From the NCBI GenBank assembly GCA_037355855.1, contig CM074759.1, forward strand, positions 682,001-746,000: a stretch of 64,000 nucleotides of DNA. Reading direction: 5' to 3'. The notes under the pieces were generated by a model. That model did not search any database. It had not been told where the DNA came from and saw nothing but the letters and a program-made list of their open reading frames with translations. Source of the DNA: Pseudo-nitzschia pungens. Taxonomy: Eukaryota; Bacillariophyta; Bacillariophyceae; Bacillariales; Bacillariaceae. Each line of letters opens with the position of its first letter. The first letter of the stretch is position 1. A program made the translations under genes and the position numbers. Below, piece after piece: positions 21,407-31,485 of the stretch.

Positions 21407-21814
21407 ATGCGACTTTTAACGCACAATACCATGCGCAATAATTCAGCCGAAGCGAAGGGGAAGGGTTTCCCGTTGAGGATCACAGCAGTCGAAGTCAAAG
21501 TGATCGACAATCCCGACGCCGGTGCCTCGGGAGCGAGAGACATTAACTTTGTCAAAAAGATGCTACCGATTCTGGAATGGCCGGCGCTTGTCCAGGCTGC
21601 TTCGGAAATGGGAATAACGACGCTGCCTCCTACGTTGACGACCGACCTGGTGGAATCAGAACCATTTTTGGAAGCCCTTTACCACATTTTGATGAACGTT
21701 CATCTCATGAAGGGCATGTTAACCTGTCCCGTGACTGGAAGAGAGTTTCCCGTGACTGATGGGATTCCGAACATGATGCTCGAGGAAGAAGAATGCGAAA
21801 GAGTTAGATTATGA
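21407..21814 (+). CDS. TRM112: TRM112, activator subunit of methyltransferases
   Basis: A 135-aa protein that starts MRLLTHN, the signature N-terminus of Trm112, and ends with the conserved zinc-site half TCPVTGREFPVTDGIPNMML. The central helical insert (FVKKMLPILEWPALVQAASEMG; EPFLEALYHILMNVHLMKG) matches eukaryotic Trm112. In other eukaryotes this small protein binds and stabilises several methyltransferases acting on tRNA, 18S rRNA (Bud23) and release factor eRF1 (Mtq2). The usual N-terminal zinc Cys are not evident here: the segment after LLTHN reads TMRNN rather than containing Cys, as in several eukaryotic Trm112 proteins. Single exon; it lies near other RNA-modification genes only by chance as far as can be seen. 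Confidence 0.93.
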   Translation: MRLLTHNTMRNNSAEAKGKGFPLRITAVEVKVIDNPDAGASGARDINFVKKMLPILEWPALVQAASEMGITTLPPTLTTDLVESEPFLEALYHILMNVHLMKGMLTCPVTGREFPVTDGIPNMMLEEEECERVRL

Positions 21815-23285
21815 GAGCAATGTTTGACGATGTGACATCTGCTCTGTGGGGCAGAGATTCTTGTTTGAGAAGCAGCACTATATAATGAATTTCAATTGAG
21901 GTTCAAATCCGAAATCGAGAATCCTAGGTTTCGACGGGCTTCATGTTTGACACGCTACGTCTTTTCTATCCAAAAACAAAGAACAATAAATATCTATTGT
22001 TCGATACTTCTGAGCTCTGACAAAATTGAGTACGTTTGGATGCCTTCTGTTCTGCACTTGAGGCATTTTCAGCGGAATTCACTGACGAGAGGGAAAAAAG
22101 TGCCAGGGTTTTTGTGTTTCGATCGAGCAAATTTGTTTGCACGAGGATCGATCGAAGGCTACTCTCAATCCAGAAGAAAATCATCGGCAACAATAGAAGG
22201 ACACAATTTGCATTGCTGGGGCCTAAGAATGTAAATAAATTTCTTTCTTTTTAATTCTTTTTCAACTCTGATTGAAACCAATTTGGAATGTTATCTTCTT
22301 CCAAAAATGTGGAAAAGGACTTGTCATTTTGAAAAAACCGTTCTGTGGCGACCACCTCGAGCACAAAGGTTGTGTAAAAGGAAAAGAGACACTGTGCAGT
22401 GGCACAGATGTTGATAGAGCGAGTCAAAGAAACAATTCCTCACCAAAGATGGCGGATGACGGATAAGGTCTTACCGCATCAGAAATCGATCGTTGATGTG
22501 CCAAACCACAAACCAGTCAGTAAGGTACTCGTACATACTGTTACGTGCACCTACGACGAACGGTACCCGGTACGTACAGGTGGGAGAGGGTGCTCAACCA
22601 TAGTCCTACTATTATAGTTCGTACATCATCAACGTAATCCAAGGTCTCAGCAAACTCATGCGCGCACAAAACTGTTAGTTTCGCGCGGAACTTTGCAAGT
22701 GTTTTGATTGATGGGAAGAGTTCGTGAAAGAGAAACCAGTTTATTGATTTCACACACACGAACGGGGCACCAGAGGAAGCACTACGGGCACGCCACTGAA
22801 AAAGAGTGAAATCCTACGAGAGTTTGTACGAGGGTGTTGTGTGCAGTCTCTGGACTGCCCTCGATGGAAATTCATTGAACGATGGCGGTGCCGTCGTGGA
22901 AGAAAAGGGCCGAAAAGCGGCGCCCAGATCTCGACAGCTGCATCGAACAATTATTATTGTTATCTGATGAGAAATCCAAGTCGATAAAGAGTCTTGGACA
23001 GATCTATGTTGCTGCTCTTGGTCTCCTCTACCATCTTCGACTCGATCAAAAAACGATTTTTTCCCTTCGGTAAGAGTTTACGTGCGTGCTGCGCGATTTC
23101 ACAATTTGGCACCGGGAAGAATTGCCCTACAAGTAATCTACTTTTAAAATGCGACGCTCACAATTTCGTACCACAATATCCCGATTTTCGGTTATTGGAC
23201 AATCTTCTGCTTCAAAAATAGGCAACAACAAAAGCACAAAGAAGATGCCAAAACCCTTTTCCCTAAACCCAAAGAGATACCAGCG
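21815..23285. other. Intergenic region without a convincing gene
   Basis: 1.47 kb between TRM112 and INTS1 on the same strand. Short frames on both strands lack motifs. A run of GTACGTACAGG/GGTACCCGGTACG words occurs at 22525-22580. It must contain the TRM112 3' end and the INTS1 promoter. Confidence 0.45.
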
Positions 23286-26200
23286 ATGACAGCGGTTCTT
23301 CACAATCAATCTCTGTTCCATTCTTTAACGTCGTGTTTGAAATCAACTTCGAGAGATGGGTTTGAAACCTCTACCGCGTCATCATTAACAGGATTGGGAT
23401 CGCAAGTAAATTCATACTACGCTCCCGGGTCGAGGAAAAGATGTCTTTCTTGGGACAAAAATCACAGCACCAGTTCGGATGGGGCGGTGTCAAACAAAAG
23501 TTTAAAAATGGCACACGGACAATCTCCGATGGTTGGGAAACGAACCTCAGGAAATGCAACGAAACCCCAAATGAACATAAAAATCCTAGTGGCGACAATC
23601 TTGTACATTACAATGCAACCCCTTGACCATTGGCCAGTACCCTTAATTGAAGCATACGCCGAAGACTGTTTTGGACCTAGGTCTTGGGTAGATGATCCCG
23701 CATGCAGAATGTTTGTCGAAAATTTGTCACTGATACACATGGATAATAATAAACGTTGTGATACCAATGGCGACTTCTCAGAAAGTGTGGACAAGATCGA
23801 AGGAGACGCATTTAAAGTGGCAGCATTCTATCAAACAAAAAATCATCATCATCGCGAGCCGATAGCCACGGCATGCGCGGAATTTCATAATCCTAGGACA
23901 TCTCCAACACCTCCGACTGGAGATGTCATGAAGAGACAACGTTCGGAATCTCTCGGATCTCAGGCGTCCAAGAAGGTACCTTCTATTTTGAACTCGGTTA
24001 AAAAGATAGCAACAAAAGTCACAAGAGGGAAGAATGACGGAGACGAATCAGACTCGGGGGATGAAGAAGAAGTTGCGATAACGACGTCGTACAACAAGTC
24101 TTCGAATGACGGGGATGGTTCGTCGTCATCCTCTGGGGAAGACGAAGAGATGTGTGCAATGGACCAACAGACTCTCAATGAGCAACAAAAATTGCTTTCT
24201 AGTAATTTTCCGAGTACAACAGAAGAATCCCTTTCGTCCTCGGACCCTCCTCCACCGGGTATCAAGCTTACATATCCTCTTCAGCAACAGACTCTAAACT
24301 TTTCGCATGTGAGACAACGATATTTTGGACAAAACCTTGAGTTGGCGTACTTAGCTGTATCGAAAAAGCTGAATGAGCGTCTGGATATAAAGTCCAAGCA
24401 AAACTCCAGCCTCCTGCACTGCCTGCCTTATTTTACTTCTATACCTTATGTTCGGACCACAATCACAGCAAACCTCGAAAAATGGCTGCAGTCGCCTGCC
24501 TTGTCAGGGCTGGCGAGGACATTATTTTCAACAACTGTGAAAAACATGAAGAACGTTGATCCCCCGTTATCGGCAGACCTCGATGCATTGGACAATATAC
24601 TCCGTATGAGGCTGAAAGCTAACCAGTTGAATGCTCACATCGGAAACGTAACAGCTGTTGCAACTAAGATTCCGACGTTGACTGTTACAAAGCATATATA
24701 TGGGCAAATCTTACGAGAAGTGTTGGAAACAATGGATTCGCATGATTCCACATTCTCGGATCACCTTAGTATGATTCATGCCGTTCACGATGTTCTACCA
24801 GGGAAGTTATCCGCAAGTGGCATCGCTTCCGCCGTGGTAAATATGCTAATCAAAACACCCGAGTCATTGAAAGATCTTTCAAAACCACAACTGATCCGGA
24901 GAATTCAAAAGTTGCTTCGAGCTATTGCTGGCAAGTTTGGAGCTACCTTTGATGGATGTGCCGTGATGAGTGCCATGCTGTCGTTTGAAGTTGACCCCGA
25001 ACATTTGTGGACTATTCGAGACGAAGAAAGTAAAGCACGTCTGATGTTCCAATGCGCTACTCTATTGGTTGATCACGCGGCAATAACACAACGAGTTCAA
25101 CCCACCGGAAAATTGGTGAAACTTGCCAACCCGTCAGAAGACGATATAGTGAGGAAAAGGGCAAAGTTAATCGAAGCTCGGAAGCTGCTAATCCGTTGGT
25201 GCTGTGTAGATTACGCACCTCTGTGCTCAACGACCAGAAACAAATCACTACGAAGCACTCCGACTAACGGATCGAAGGCAAAGAAAAAAGACGAGATCAC
25301 AGGTGCAGGTCCCGCGATTTATAGTTCTATTTTGGACGGCGTCGGCGACACAAGTTTTCCTGCTTGGGTAAAGGTAATTCGCTGTATGCTTTTCCTGGAG
25401 AAATCAGACTCTCCTACTTTGCGCAAGTTTCTTTCAATGGGCGATACTCCAATAGAAGATGTTCCAGGCTGGGACAAAGAGGCGAAGCGAATAAACTTTT
25501 GCTGTGACTATGGGGCAGACGTTGACGATGAAATGGTTTGGGTCGTTGTAAAGATAGCTGCCACTGAAAACAAGAGGGAATTAAATGATGTTGCACTGTT
25601 GGTGCTGGAACACATGTTTGAAAGTTGTAAAAAAGATATGAAACCCAATCTTAAGGTGCAGGACCCAGCTCTCATATTAAAACTTTACGAGCTGGCTGAG
25701 TACATCCCGCCTCCGAAAACAAATGAGGACATTCCTAATCATGTGAATGGCGATTGCAATAATATTGTCACTCTGCAAAATAATGCAGATGGATCGCTTC
25801 CTCGTCTCGGGTATCCAGGAATGTGGTGGCGGGTCACGGGGCTTGCTTTGATCATTTGCGGAGCATCCCCCAGTGCGGTTGGAGAGATAGCATTGGAAAA
25901 ATTTCCCACATTGAAAGCTTTGATAAAGATGATAACGTCGGATCGTTACAGGTTTCCGACTGTCGATAGCGATGAGGCGGCACGAGAAGAACAGAAAGGA
26001 ATTGAACAGGCGATGAGAGACGAAGAAGCAAAATTAACCGAATACCTCTTCGCCCCTGCTAAATGTGCAAAAAAGAAAATCAAACACGGAATTACTCATG
26101 GGACTCAGATCCAGGGGCCAAGGAGTTCAAGAAGGCAGCAGGAAAAACGTGAACAGGAACTAAAGCGACAACGCCAGAAAGAGGAAGCAGAAGCTCACGC

Positions 26201-29200
26201 GGAGGCTAATCGTAGAAAGAAATTGCTACGGACTGCCCAAAAATCTATCACTATCTGGGATCCGTACAGAGGACCCAGAAAGCCTCCAAAGGAATCGGCT
26301 GATTTAATATTTTCGATTGTGAAACTCTTCGACCTTCCACGTGTATTCCAGAGAAGTACAGAGCCAGATTTTGTACTCACTACGATTGGGTCTACTACAA
26401 GAGGGGCGATCGAGCGTGCACACGACTGGTTGATACCAATCATTTCATTTCTTCCAGAAACGATTTCTCGACTCCCAGCTAGTGCCTCGTGTTTCCTTTT
26501 GCTCCGTGCTTATGGAACGGCTGGAGAAGAGCGAGCACAGCTTCATGAATTATCGGCACCTCTTCTGCAACATGTTCGTGATTCGCTCATGGGAAAATTC
26601 GGGGAGGCCGATGCTGTCAGAGCTTTCGATCTCCTATTAGCAGATATTGCTAGCCACAGCCCAGATCGGCGCCGTTGTGCTAGGCGCGTTCTAACAAATG
26701 CGATTGGAAAAGGGTGCATTGGAGAGATAGAAACTACTTTTCATGGATCAAACCATGCTTGGGCGATCAACATGATGCATGTGAAGCATTCAAAGTCAAT
26801 TATAGGAGATGCTGTTCAGCGGTTATCGGTGGCCGCATCATTTGAACGTGGTGGTAATTTACGATTTTTGATTCTTGCTTTACACAAATTTACAAAATTT
26901 GCGAAGGAAAAAGGATTGACCGGGTGCTGGAATTTTACTTCACTTTTCATTGGACTTGTTTCGAGGCGTCCAACGGTTTTTGCGAATGCCCTGATCTCAT
27001 ATCCGGACCTTCGTTCCCTCGCGATTCAAGTCGTAGTTGAAGAGTTTAGAGTCTGTGTGGAGGAGAAAACACCAACCGCATCAATTAACGAAAATGCGAT
27101 GGTTCAAATATCTTTATGCTGCAGTGGAAAGGTGGAGTCGACAAAAGTGGTGATGCCGCTTGCCTTGTTACGATCATCATGCGTCTTGTTAAGCATATGG
27201 TCAGAAGATGAAAAAAATAGGGTAGATAGCTCGACAGATAGCGCTGCTATCGAGAGCCTTGTGACCATGCTGATGACGTCTCGGGAATCTGATGAAGAAT
27301 CTGGCAATAAGGAAATGAAAGAAATGGAGAGTGTTGATGGGCTTGCGAGTGCCACGCTACTATCGACTAAAAAAAGTGCTATTCCTGTCGAGTCATGGGT
27401 GATGCTTGCAAAATCTCGTAGCGATTTCATCGCAAAGCGAGCGGCATTAGCTGCACCAACGACTTTTCTGCCGAGATTACTGCTTTGCTCTGGACTACCT
27501 CGAGCATCGCTTCTGACAATGATCGATCGACTTGGAAGACTTGGAGAAAAAGCAAGTGATAGGGAAAAGACTTTCACTCAACTATTGGTACCATCGGCTT
27601 CAAGTGAATGGGATCTTGGTCGTCTTGGTCAACGGCGAGAGGTATGGAGGAAACTACTCGGTCGATTATCTGCATATTCAAGGTTGTATGGACTACGAGA
27701 GCTCGACATGAAAAATGATGTATCTTTTACATTCGTGGAGTGGCTTTCGAGCATTTGTCAATCTACACAAAAACCGCCAAAACTGAAAGCTAAAAAGCCA
27801 AAACTTGCCCCAGCTGCGATTTATGAAAGCATCGAAAGCGCAAGCTCGTTATTCGATGTCATGCCAATGGATCTTCCAGGTAACAATGACATCTTGAATA
27901 CGCTCCAGATGGATGCTGATAAATCTAAAATGACTGGCTTTCTTGTGTTTGAGGATGACAAATATGTTTCTCCCCCCGAAACACTTTGTAATGCCGAGCG
28001 GATTGAAGAATTCCTGACTGAAATGTTTGAGGATAACAAACCAGACGTAGTTGATAATTGGCTGAGAATGAACTTTTCCCATGAACCATTCCCAAAGAGA
28101 AAATCGAGAAACAAAGAAGAGATAGTATCAAGGCTTAGTAACGACGAGTTGTCCTTCACACTTCTCCAATGTTACATTCGGTTAGAGCGCAAGGTTGAAG
28201 GAATTGCTTCCATGCTCGTGAAGTGGATTCCAAAGCTTTCGTCATCGCATGGGTCTCCGAAATTTTGGAGAGTGTTGCTTGCTGATGGTCAAAAGCCAGC
28301 GTTTTTGTGGGATAATTTGGTATCGAGATGCTTCCAAACTTGGGATCATGATCATATGAACCGATGTCGCGGGTGGATTATTGCTGATGGTAAAAATGAA
28401 AAGCTCGACCTTGTGAAGGTAGTCAGATTGTTGATTGCGGCTTCTACATTTTCCGTTATCAATGTAGAGAGCTTTGTGGATTTGCCTTTGACAGTGGAAT
28501 ATGTGGCATGGGGGAGAACAGAAGGTATCGTTCGAAGTGCAACCGGTCTTGCACTGGATTGTTTACTTTCTTTCGATTACGAAAAAAGATTGCTCTCACG
28601 AAATGATCCCCCGGAATGTTTGGTTTTGCTCCTTTTGATTGCGAAGTTGGGTCGCAATCAGGTACGATTTGTAAGCGGGGCAATAATGAAAAGAATGATG
28701 AGCGACGATGAGCATAGCAAACACTTGCTCCTTCTTTGTCTTCTTCGGATATACGCATACTTTCCATTCTCTATGAATCTAGCAACAGCAGCATTACGAT
28801 CGAATCTGATGACAGCGGTGGAGCTAAGTGCCGATGACTGGTTATCATGGAGATCCCCCCTGGATGATTCTGTTGAAGACATGCTCCAAACCGCACTTTC
28901 GAATGCCTCTTCGATGCGATGCGTACAATCTTTGATTGAAGCGGCCAAAAAGCACCCTTTATTGCTATTGCGTAAATTGGACAAGATGGAAAATGCTATC
29001 GAAAAAGATGCCCTCGTCAATGATGCCGTAGTACCTGACGACAAAGTAGGGATTGTGAACGGCCAAGGTTTGAACGAACCTCTTATTGCCAATGCGAATG
29101 GCAGACAGCTCAAACTTTTTGTCAAGCATTGGGGCTACAAATATACAGAGCACATTTGGTCAACTATCCTTGATGTAATTTCGGCAGTTCCGGACGAAGT

Positions 29201-29510
29201 TTTATTCCAATGTGGTCTCAAGATGGGATTGTTGGATTTACTGGGTGCGTATCTACGTCTTGTGCTGGTCCAATCACAGCTTCGTACCAATAACGACCGG
29301 CTTATGAAATTGAAGGACAGGGTTTCTGAATTTCTTGGAAGGTTTAAACTTGCTAATGCAAAAGCATTCGATTTGTGGATTTCAAGTGGTAACAGCGGAC
29401 TGCCGTCACTTGGTGCGACAAGGAACGTGTTAGTTGGGTGTGGCTTTCTCACACACCAAGAAGCAATGGAAAGTGTAAAAAAGGTGTACAATCCCGCGAC
29501 AGGTAACTGA
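23286..29510 (+). CDS. INTS1: Integrator complex subunit 1 (INTS1), intronless, 2074 aa
   Basis: The longest gene in the window. The first 330 residues are poorly conserved, with an acidic low-complexity region (DESDSGDEEEV; GSSSSSGEDEE). From TLNFSHVRQRYFG onward it follows INTS1: LLHCLPYFTSIPYVRTTITAN and MRLKANQLNAHI in the N-terminal repeats; KALIKMITSDRYRFPTV, a Lys/Glu/Arg-rich helix, then WDPYRGPRKPPKESAD and RSTEPDFVLTTI in the middle; and AVPDEVLFQCGLKMGLLDLLGAYLRL with QSQLRT at the end. Integrator binds RNA polymerase II and cleaves nascent snRNA and other transcripts; INTS1 is its largest scaffold. Matching is from memory of the animal and plant proteins. Start ATG 23286 is the first in frame; the true start could be a later Met such as at MAHGQSPM. 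No splice sites are needed. Confidence 0.85.
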   Translation: MTAVLHNQSLFHSLTSCLKSTSRDGFETSTASSLTGLGSQVNSYYAPGSRKRCLSWDKNHSTSSDGAVSNKSLKMAHGQSPMVGKRTSGNATKPQMNIKILVATILYITMQPLDHWPVPLIEAYAEDCFGPRSWVDDPACRMFVENLSLIHMDNNKRCDTNGDFSESVDKIEGDAFKVAAFYQTKNHHHREPIATACAEFHNPRTSPTPPTGDVMKRQRSESLGSQASKKVPSILNSVKKIATKVTRGKNDGDESDSGDEEEVAITTSYNKSSNDGDGSSSSSGEDEEMCAMDQQTLNEQQKLLSSNFPSTTEESLSSSDPPPPGIKLTYPLQQQTLNFSHVRQRYFGQNLELAYLAVSKKLNERLDIKSKQNSSLLHCLPYFTSIPYVRTTITANLEKWLQSPALSGLARTLFSTTVKNMKNVDPPLSADLDALDNILRMRLKANQLNAHIGNVTAVATKIPTLTVTKHIYGQILREVLETMDSHDSTFSDHLSMIHAVHDVLPGKLSASGIASAVVNMLIKTPESLKDLSKPQLIRRIQKLLRAIAGKFGATFDGCAVMSAMLSFEVDPEHLWTIRDEESKARLMFQCATLLVDHAAITQRVQPTGKLVKLANPSEDDIVRKRAKLIEARKLLIRWCCVDYAPLCSTTRNKSLRSTPTNGSKAKKKDEITGAGPAIYSSILDGVGDTSFPAWVKVIRCMLFLEKSDSPTLRKFLSMGDTPIEDVPGWDKEAKRINFCCDYGADVDDEMVWVVVKIAATENKRELNDVALLVLEHMFESCKKDMKPNLKVQDPALILKLYELAEYIPPPKTNEDIPNHVNGDCNNIVTLQNNADGSLPRLGYPGMWWRVTGLALIICGASPSAVGEIALEKFPTLKALIKMITSDRYRFPTVDSDEAAREEQKGIEQAMRDEEAKLTEYLFAPAKCAKKKIKHGITHGTQIQGPRSSRRQQEKREQELKRQRQKEEAEAHAEANRRKKLLRTAQKSITIWDPYRGPRKPPKESADLIFSIVKLFDLPRVFQRSTEPDFVLTTIGSTTRGAIERAHDWLIPIISFLPETISRLPASASCFLLLRAYGTAGEERAQLHELSAPLLQHVRDSLMGKFGEADAVRAFDLLLADIASHSPDRRRCARRVLTNAIGKGCIGEIETTFHGSNHAWAINMMHVKHSKSIIGDAVQRLSVAASFERGGNLRFLILALHKFTKFAKEKGLTGCWNFTSLFIGLVSRRPTVFANALISYPDLRSLAIQVVVEEFRVCVEEKTPTASINENAMVQISLCCSGKVESTKVVMPLALLRSSCVLLSIWSEDEKNRVDSSTDSAAIESLVTMLMTSRESDEESGNKEMKEMESVDGLASATLLSTKKSAIPVESWVMLAKSRSDFIAKRAALAAPTTFLPRLLLCSGLPRASLLTMIDRLGRLGEKASDREKTFTQLLVPSASSEWDLGRLGQRREVWRKLLGRLSAYSRLYGLRELDMKNDVSFTFVEWLSSICQSTQKPPKLKAKKPKLAPAAIYESIESASSLFDVMPMDLPGNNDILNTLQMDADKSKMTGFLVFEDDKYVSPPETLCNAERIEEFLTEMFEDNKPDVVDNWLRMNFSHEPFPKRKSRNKEEIVSRLSNDELSFTLLQCYIRLERKVEGIASMLVKWIPKLSSSHGSPKFWRVLLADGQKPAFLWDNLVSRCFQTWDHDHMNRCRGWIIADGKNEKLDLVKVVRLLIAASTFSVINVESFVDLPLTVEYVAWGRTEGIVRSATGLALDCLLSFDYEKRLLSRNDPPECLVLLLLIAKLGRNQVRFVSGAIMKRMMSDDEHSKHLLLLCLLRIYAYFPFSMNLATAALRSNLMTAVELSADDWLSWRSPLDDSVEDMLQTALSNASSMRCVQSLIEAAKKHPLLLLRKLDKMENAIEKDALVNDAVVPDDKVGIVNGQGLNEPLIANANGRQLKLFVKHWGYKYTEHIWSTILDVISAVPDEVLFQCGLKMGLLDLLGAYLRLVLVQSQLRTNNDRLMKLKDRVSEFLGRFKLANAKAFDLWISSGNSGLPSLGATRNVLVGCGFLTHQEAMESVKKVYNPATGN

Positions 29511-29610
29511 AAGCTTTTTAGCTTACTTTCTTCAAAAATATCCAGGATTTATCCTGACAAACTAAACTAACTCTGAATACAATAATAGATCGTACATAAT
29601 GCGAATTGCG

Positions 29611-30390
29611 TTATTTTGCGTCATAAACCGAGTCCCAGAATAGAATCTCATAACTTTGCAATAATCGAACATCGGTAACAATGTCGTCATATGATACATT
29701 TTCCTTCATCATAACAGAAGCAGCCATTTCGTCTAAATTCTCGATGGGGGTACCAAAGAAATTGATGAAAGCTAGGGCCGTAGACGCTTCTTCTTCACTC
29801 ATAGAATCATAACCGTATTCGGGGCGCTTTCGTAGAGCATCGGACAATTCCGCGCACATCGACCCCCAAGCAGGAAAGTTGACGGCACAGGCGGCTGCCC
29901 CCGCTCCCCGATTTCCAGCCAATGCGATGCGGGCCCAATACGAAGGGTACGCCTGGGCTCGGGCAGTAATTGGATAGTTCCTCAAAGATATTTCGCCATT
30001 TTTGAAGGAGAGAGATTTGGCATGATCGAGGAGAAGTTGGGATGCGTACACCTCTCCTCCTAAAAGAAACTGAAATATATCCGGCAGTGGCTCGTCGTTC
30101 AAGGGTGGCGGGACGCGAGCACCACAGAGAGATTGCGGTCGAAAAAGGTCGTGGCCGGCCAAACTTGCAAAACTGCAAGCATCGGAGTATTGAATTGCAT
30201 ACTGCTCACCTGCAAACGCCCGGCGTTGAGCCAGAGTTAACTTTCCCTCCTTAGCAGCAGTTAGATAAGGATGAGTAGCTAGTTTTTCATTGGTCTCCAA
30301 ATTGAAGCTTTCAGTTCGCAAACGCTCAAGCATTTGTAGATAGAAAGAAAGAGGTTTCTTACTATCATTGGATTCATTGTGAGTGATCAT
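29611..30390 (-). CDS. TenA/PqqC-like (haem-oxygenase fold) protein, 259 aa
   Basis: Single exon from ATG 30390 to the stop at 29611. The pattern HPYLTAAKEGKLTLAQRRAFAGEQYAI near residue 41 is the TenA/THI-4/PqqC-type opening, with all-helical sequence after it (FQFLLGGEVYASQLLLDHA; YWARIALAGNRGAGAAACAVNFPAWG; ALAFINFFGTP) and the final helix VRLLQSYEILFWDSVYDA. TenA proteins are thiamine-salvage aminopyrimidine hydrolases, while PqqC-like relatives have other roles; the active-site Cys characteristic of TenA is not clearly placed, so the exact activity is open. No targeting sequence. It ends only 100 bases from the end of INTS1 on the opposite strand. Confidence 0.65.
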   Translation of the reverse strand: MITHNESNDSKKPLSFYLQMLERLRTESFNLETNEKLATHPYLTAAKEGKLTLAQRRAFAGEQYAIQYSDACSFASLAGHDLFRPQSLCGARVPPPLNDEPLPDIFQFLLGGEVYASQLLLDHAKSLSFKNGEISLRNYPITARAQAYPSYWARIALAGNRGAGAAACAVNFPAWGSMCAELSDALRKRPEYGYDSMSEEEASTALAFINFFGTPIENLDEMAASVMMKENVSYDDIVTDVRLLQSYEILFWDSVYDAK

Positions 30391-31485
30391 AGTAGGGGCG
30401 TGGTGCTTTTGCTATATTGGGAAACGAATGCGTTGAGAATCATGGAAGTGAAAGAGGAATGTTTTCGAAAGAAAAAAGTTGAAAGGCGATCGGATTGGCA
30501 TGTCGATGCAGAATTGAAAAGAAAGTAATAGTACAAGTAATCAATTACGTACCATTCCGTAGAGACTGAATACGTCTCGTCAGTGGAAGATACAGTGGCA
30601 AAACAAGGACAGCATAACAGCACGTAAGTGTTACCGTAAGGTTTACGGTATCTTCTTGAAGGAAAAATCAAGTTGAATATGAAGAAGTTCGTACAAAAAA
30701 TACAGGCAGATGCTTATTATTTTTTTAATACCACGAAGTAACCTTGCATAATGGATCAACTTTTTTGACAGATTGTTCCCTTACTATTGGACCAAATATC
30801 TCCCCTCAGCAATGGAAACCTCCCCAACACAGGTTACAACTTATCCGTAATGAGTTGAAATCAACTGTTTGCAACAACCTAGTTAGCCCCTCCGTCGGCA
30901 AACTCCAAAAAGATGATGATTCGTTTATACTGGTGGTGGCATCATACTATTAGTACGATTTGTACACAACATGTTGAGTGCGGATCAATGGGAGTGTAGA
31001 CACTGGGAGATCATTCAAAAAAGAGGTGATTTTGTGCGCAAACGGCATACTAGTTTGAACTTTGTAGTAGGGCTAGTACTAGTACTACTGGTGGTACTAC
31101 TAGAATGAGGCTTACTAAGGGAAAAATAAGCAAAGATGTTTAAATGTGAATATAGATCATTATAGAAGAGAGTGTTAGTAGCTTAAAGAACATGTCTGTA
31201 CTTTGAACAGAGAGGGTGTATGTGTAGAGTTATCACCAAAGGCTTAAACTCTGTCACGGCCTTGCTTGATTTACAACACAAAAAGGTGCTTCAAAAATAT
31301 TTTTTTGTACACATACTTCGTATTTCGTACGTTTAGTAAACAAGTAGTACTGCGTTAATCCAAAAAATGATGTTGAACTCCTTCTTCTAGTACTCGTAGG
31401 AAACAAATCCAACATCAAACATTGGCTGCAACTGACCTGTGTTTCTGAAGAAACATTCATTTCTAGCAGCATGTTCAGGACAGCC
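30391..31485. other. Intergenic region without a convincing gene
   Basis: 1.1 kb upstream of the TenA-like gene. It contains a GTAAGGTTTAC word at 30636-30646 and a cluster of TAGTAC repeats at 31066-31105. The short frames have no motif. Confidence 0.45.

Noticed and set aside
30387..30671. 94-codon frame upstream of the TenA-like gene as a leader exon
   Set aside because: No splice junction into the gene and no targeting features.
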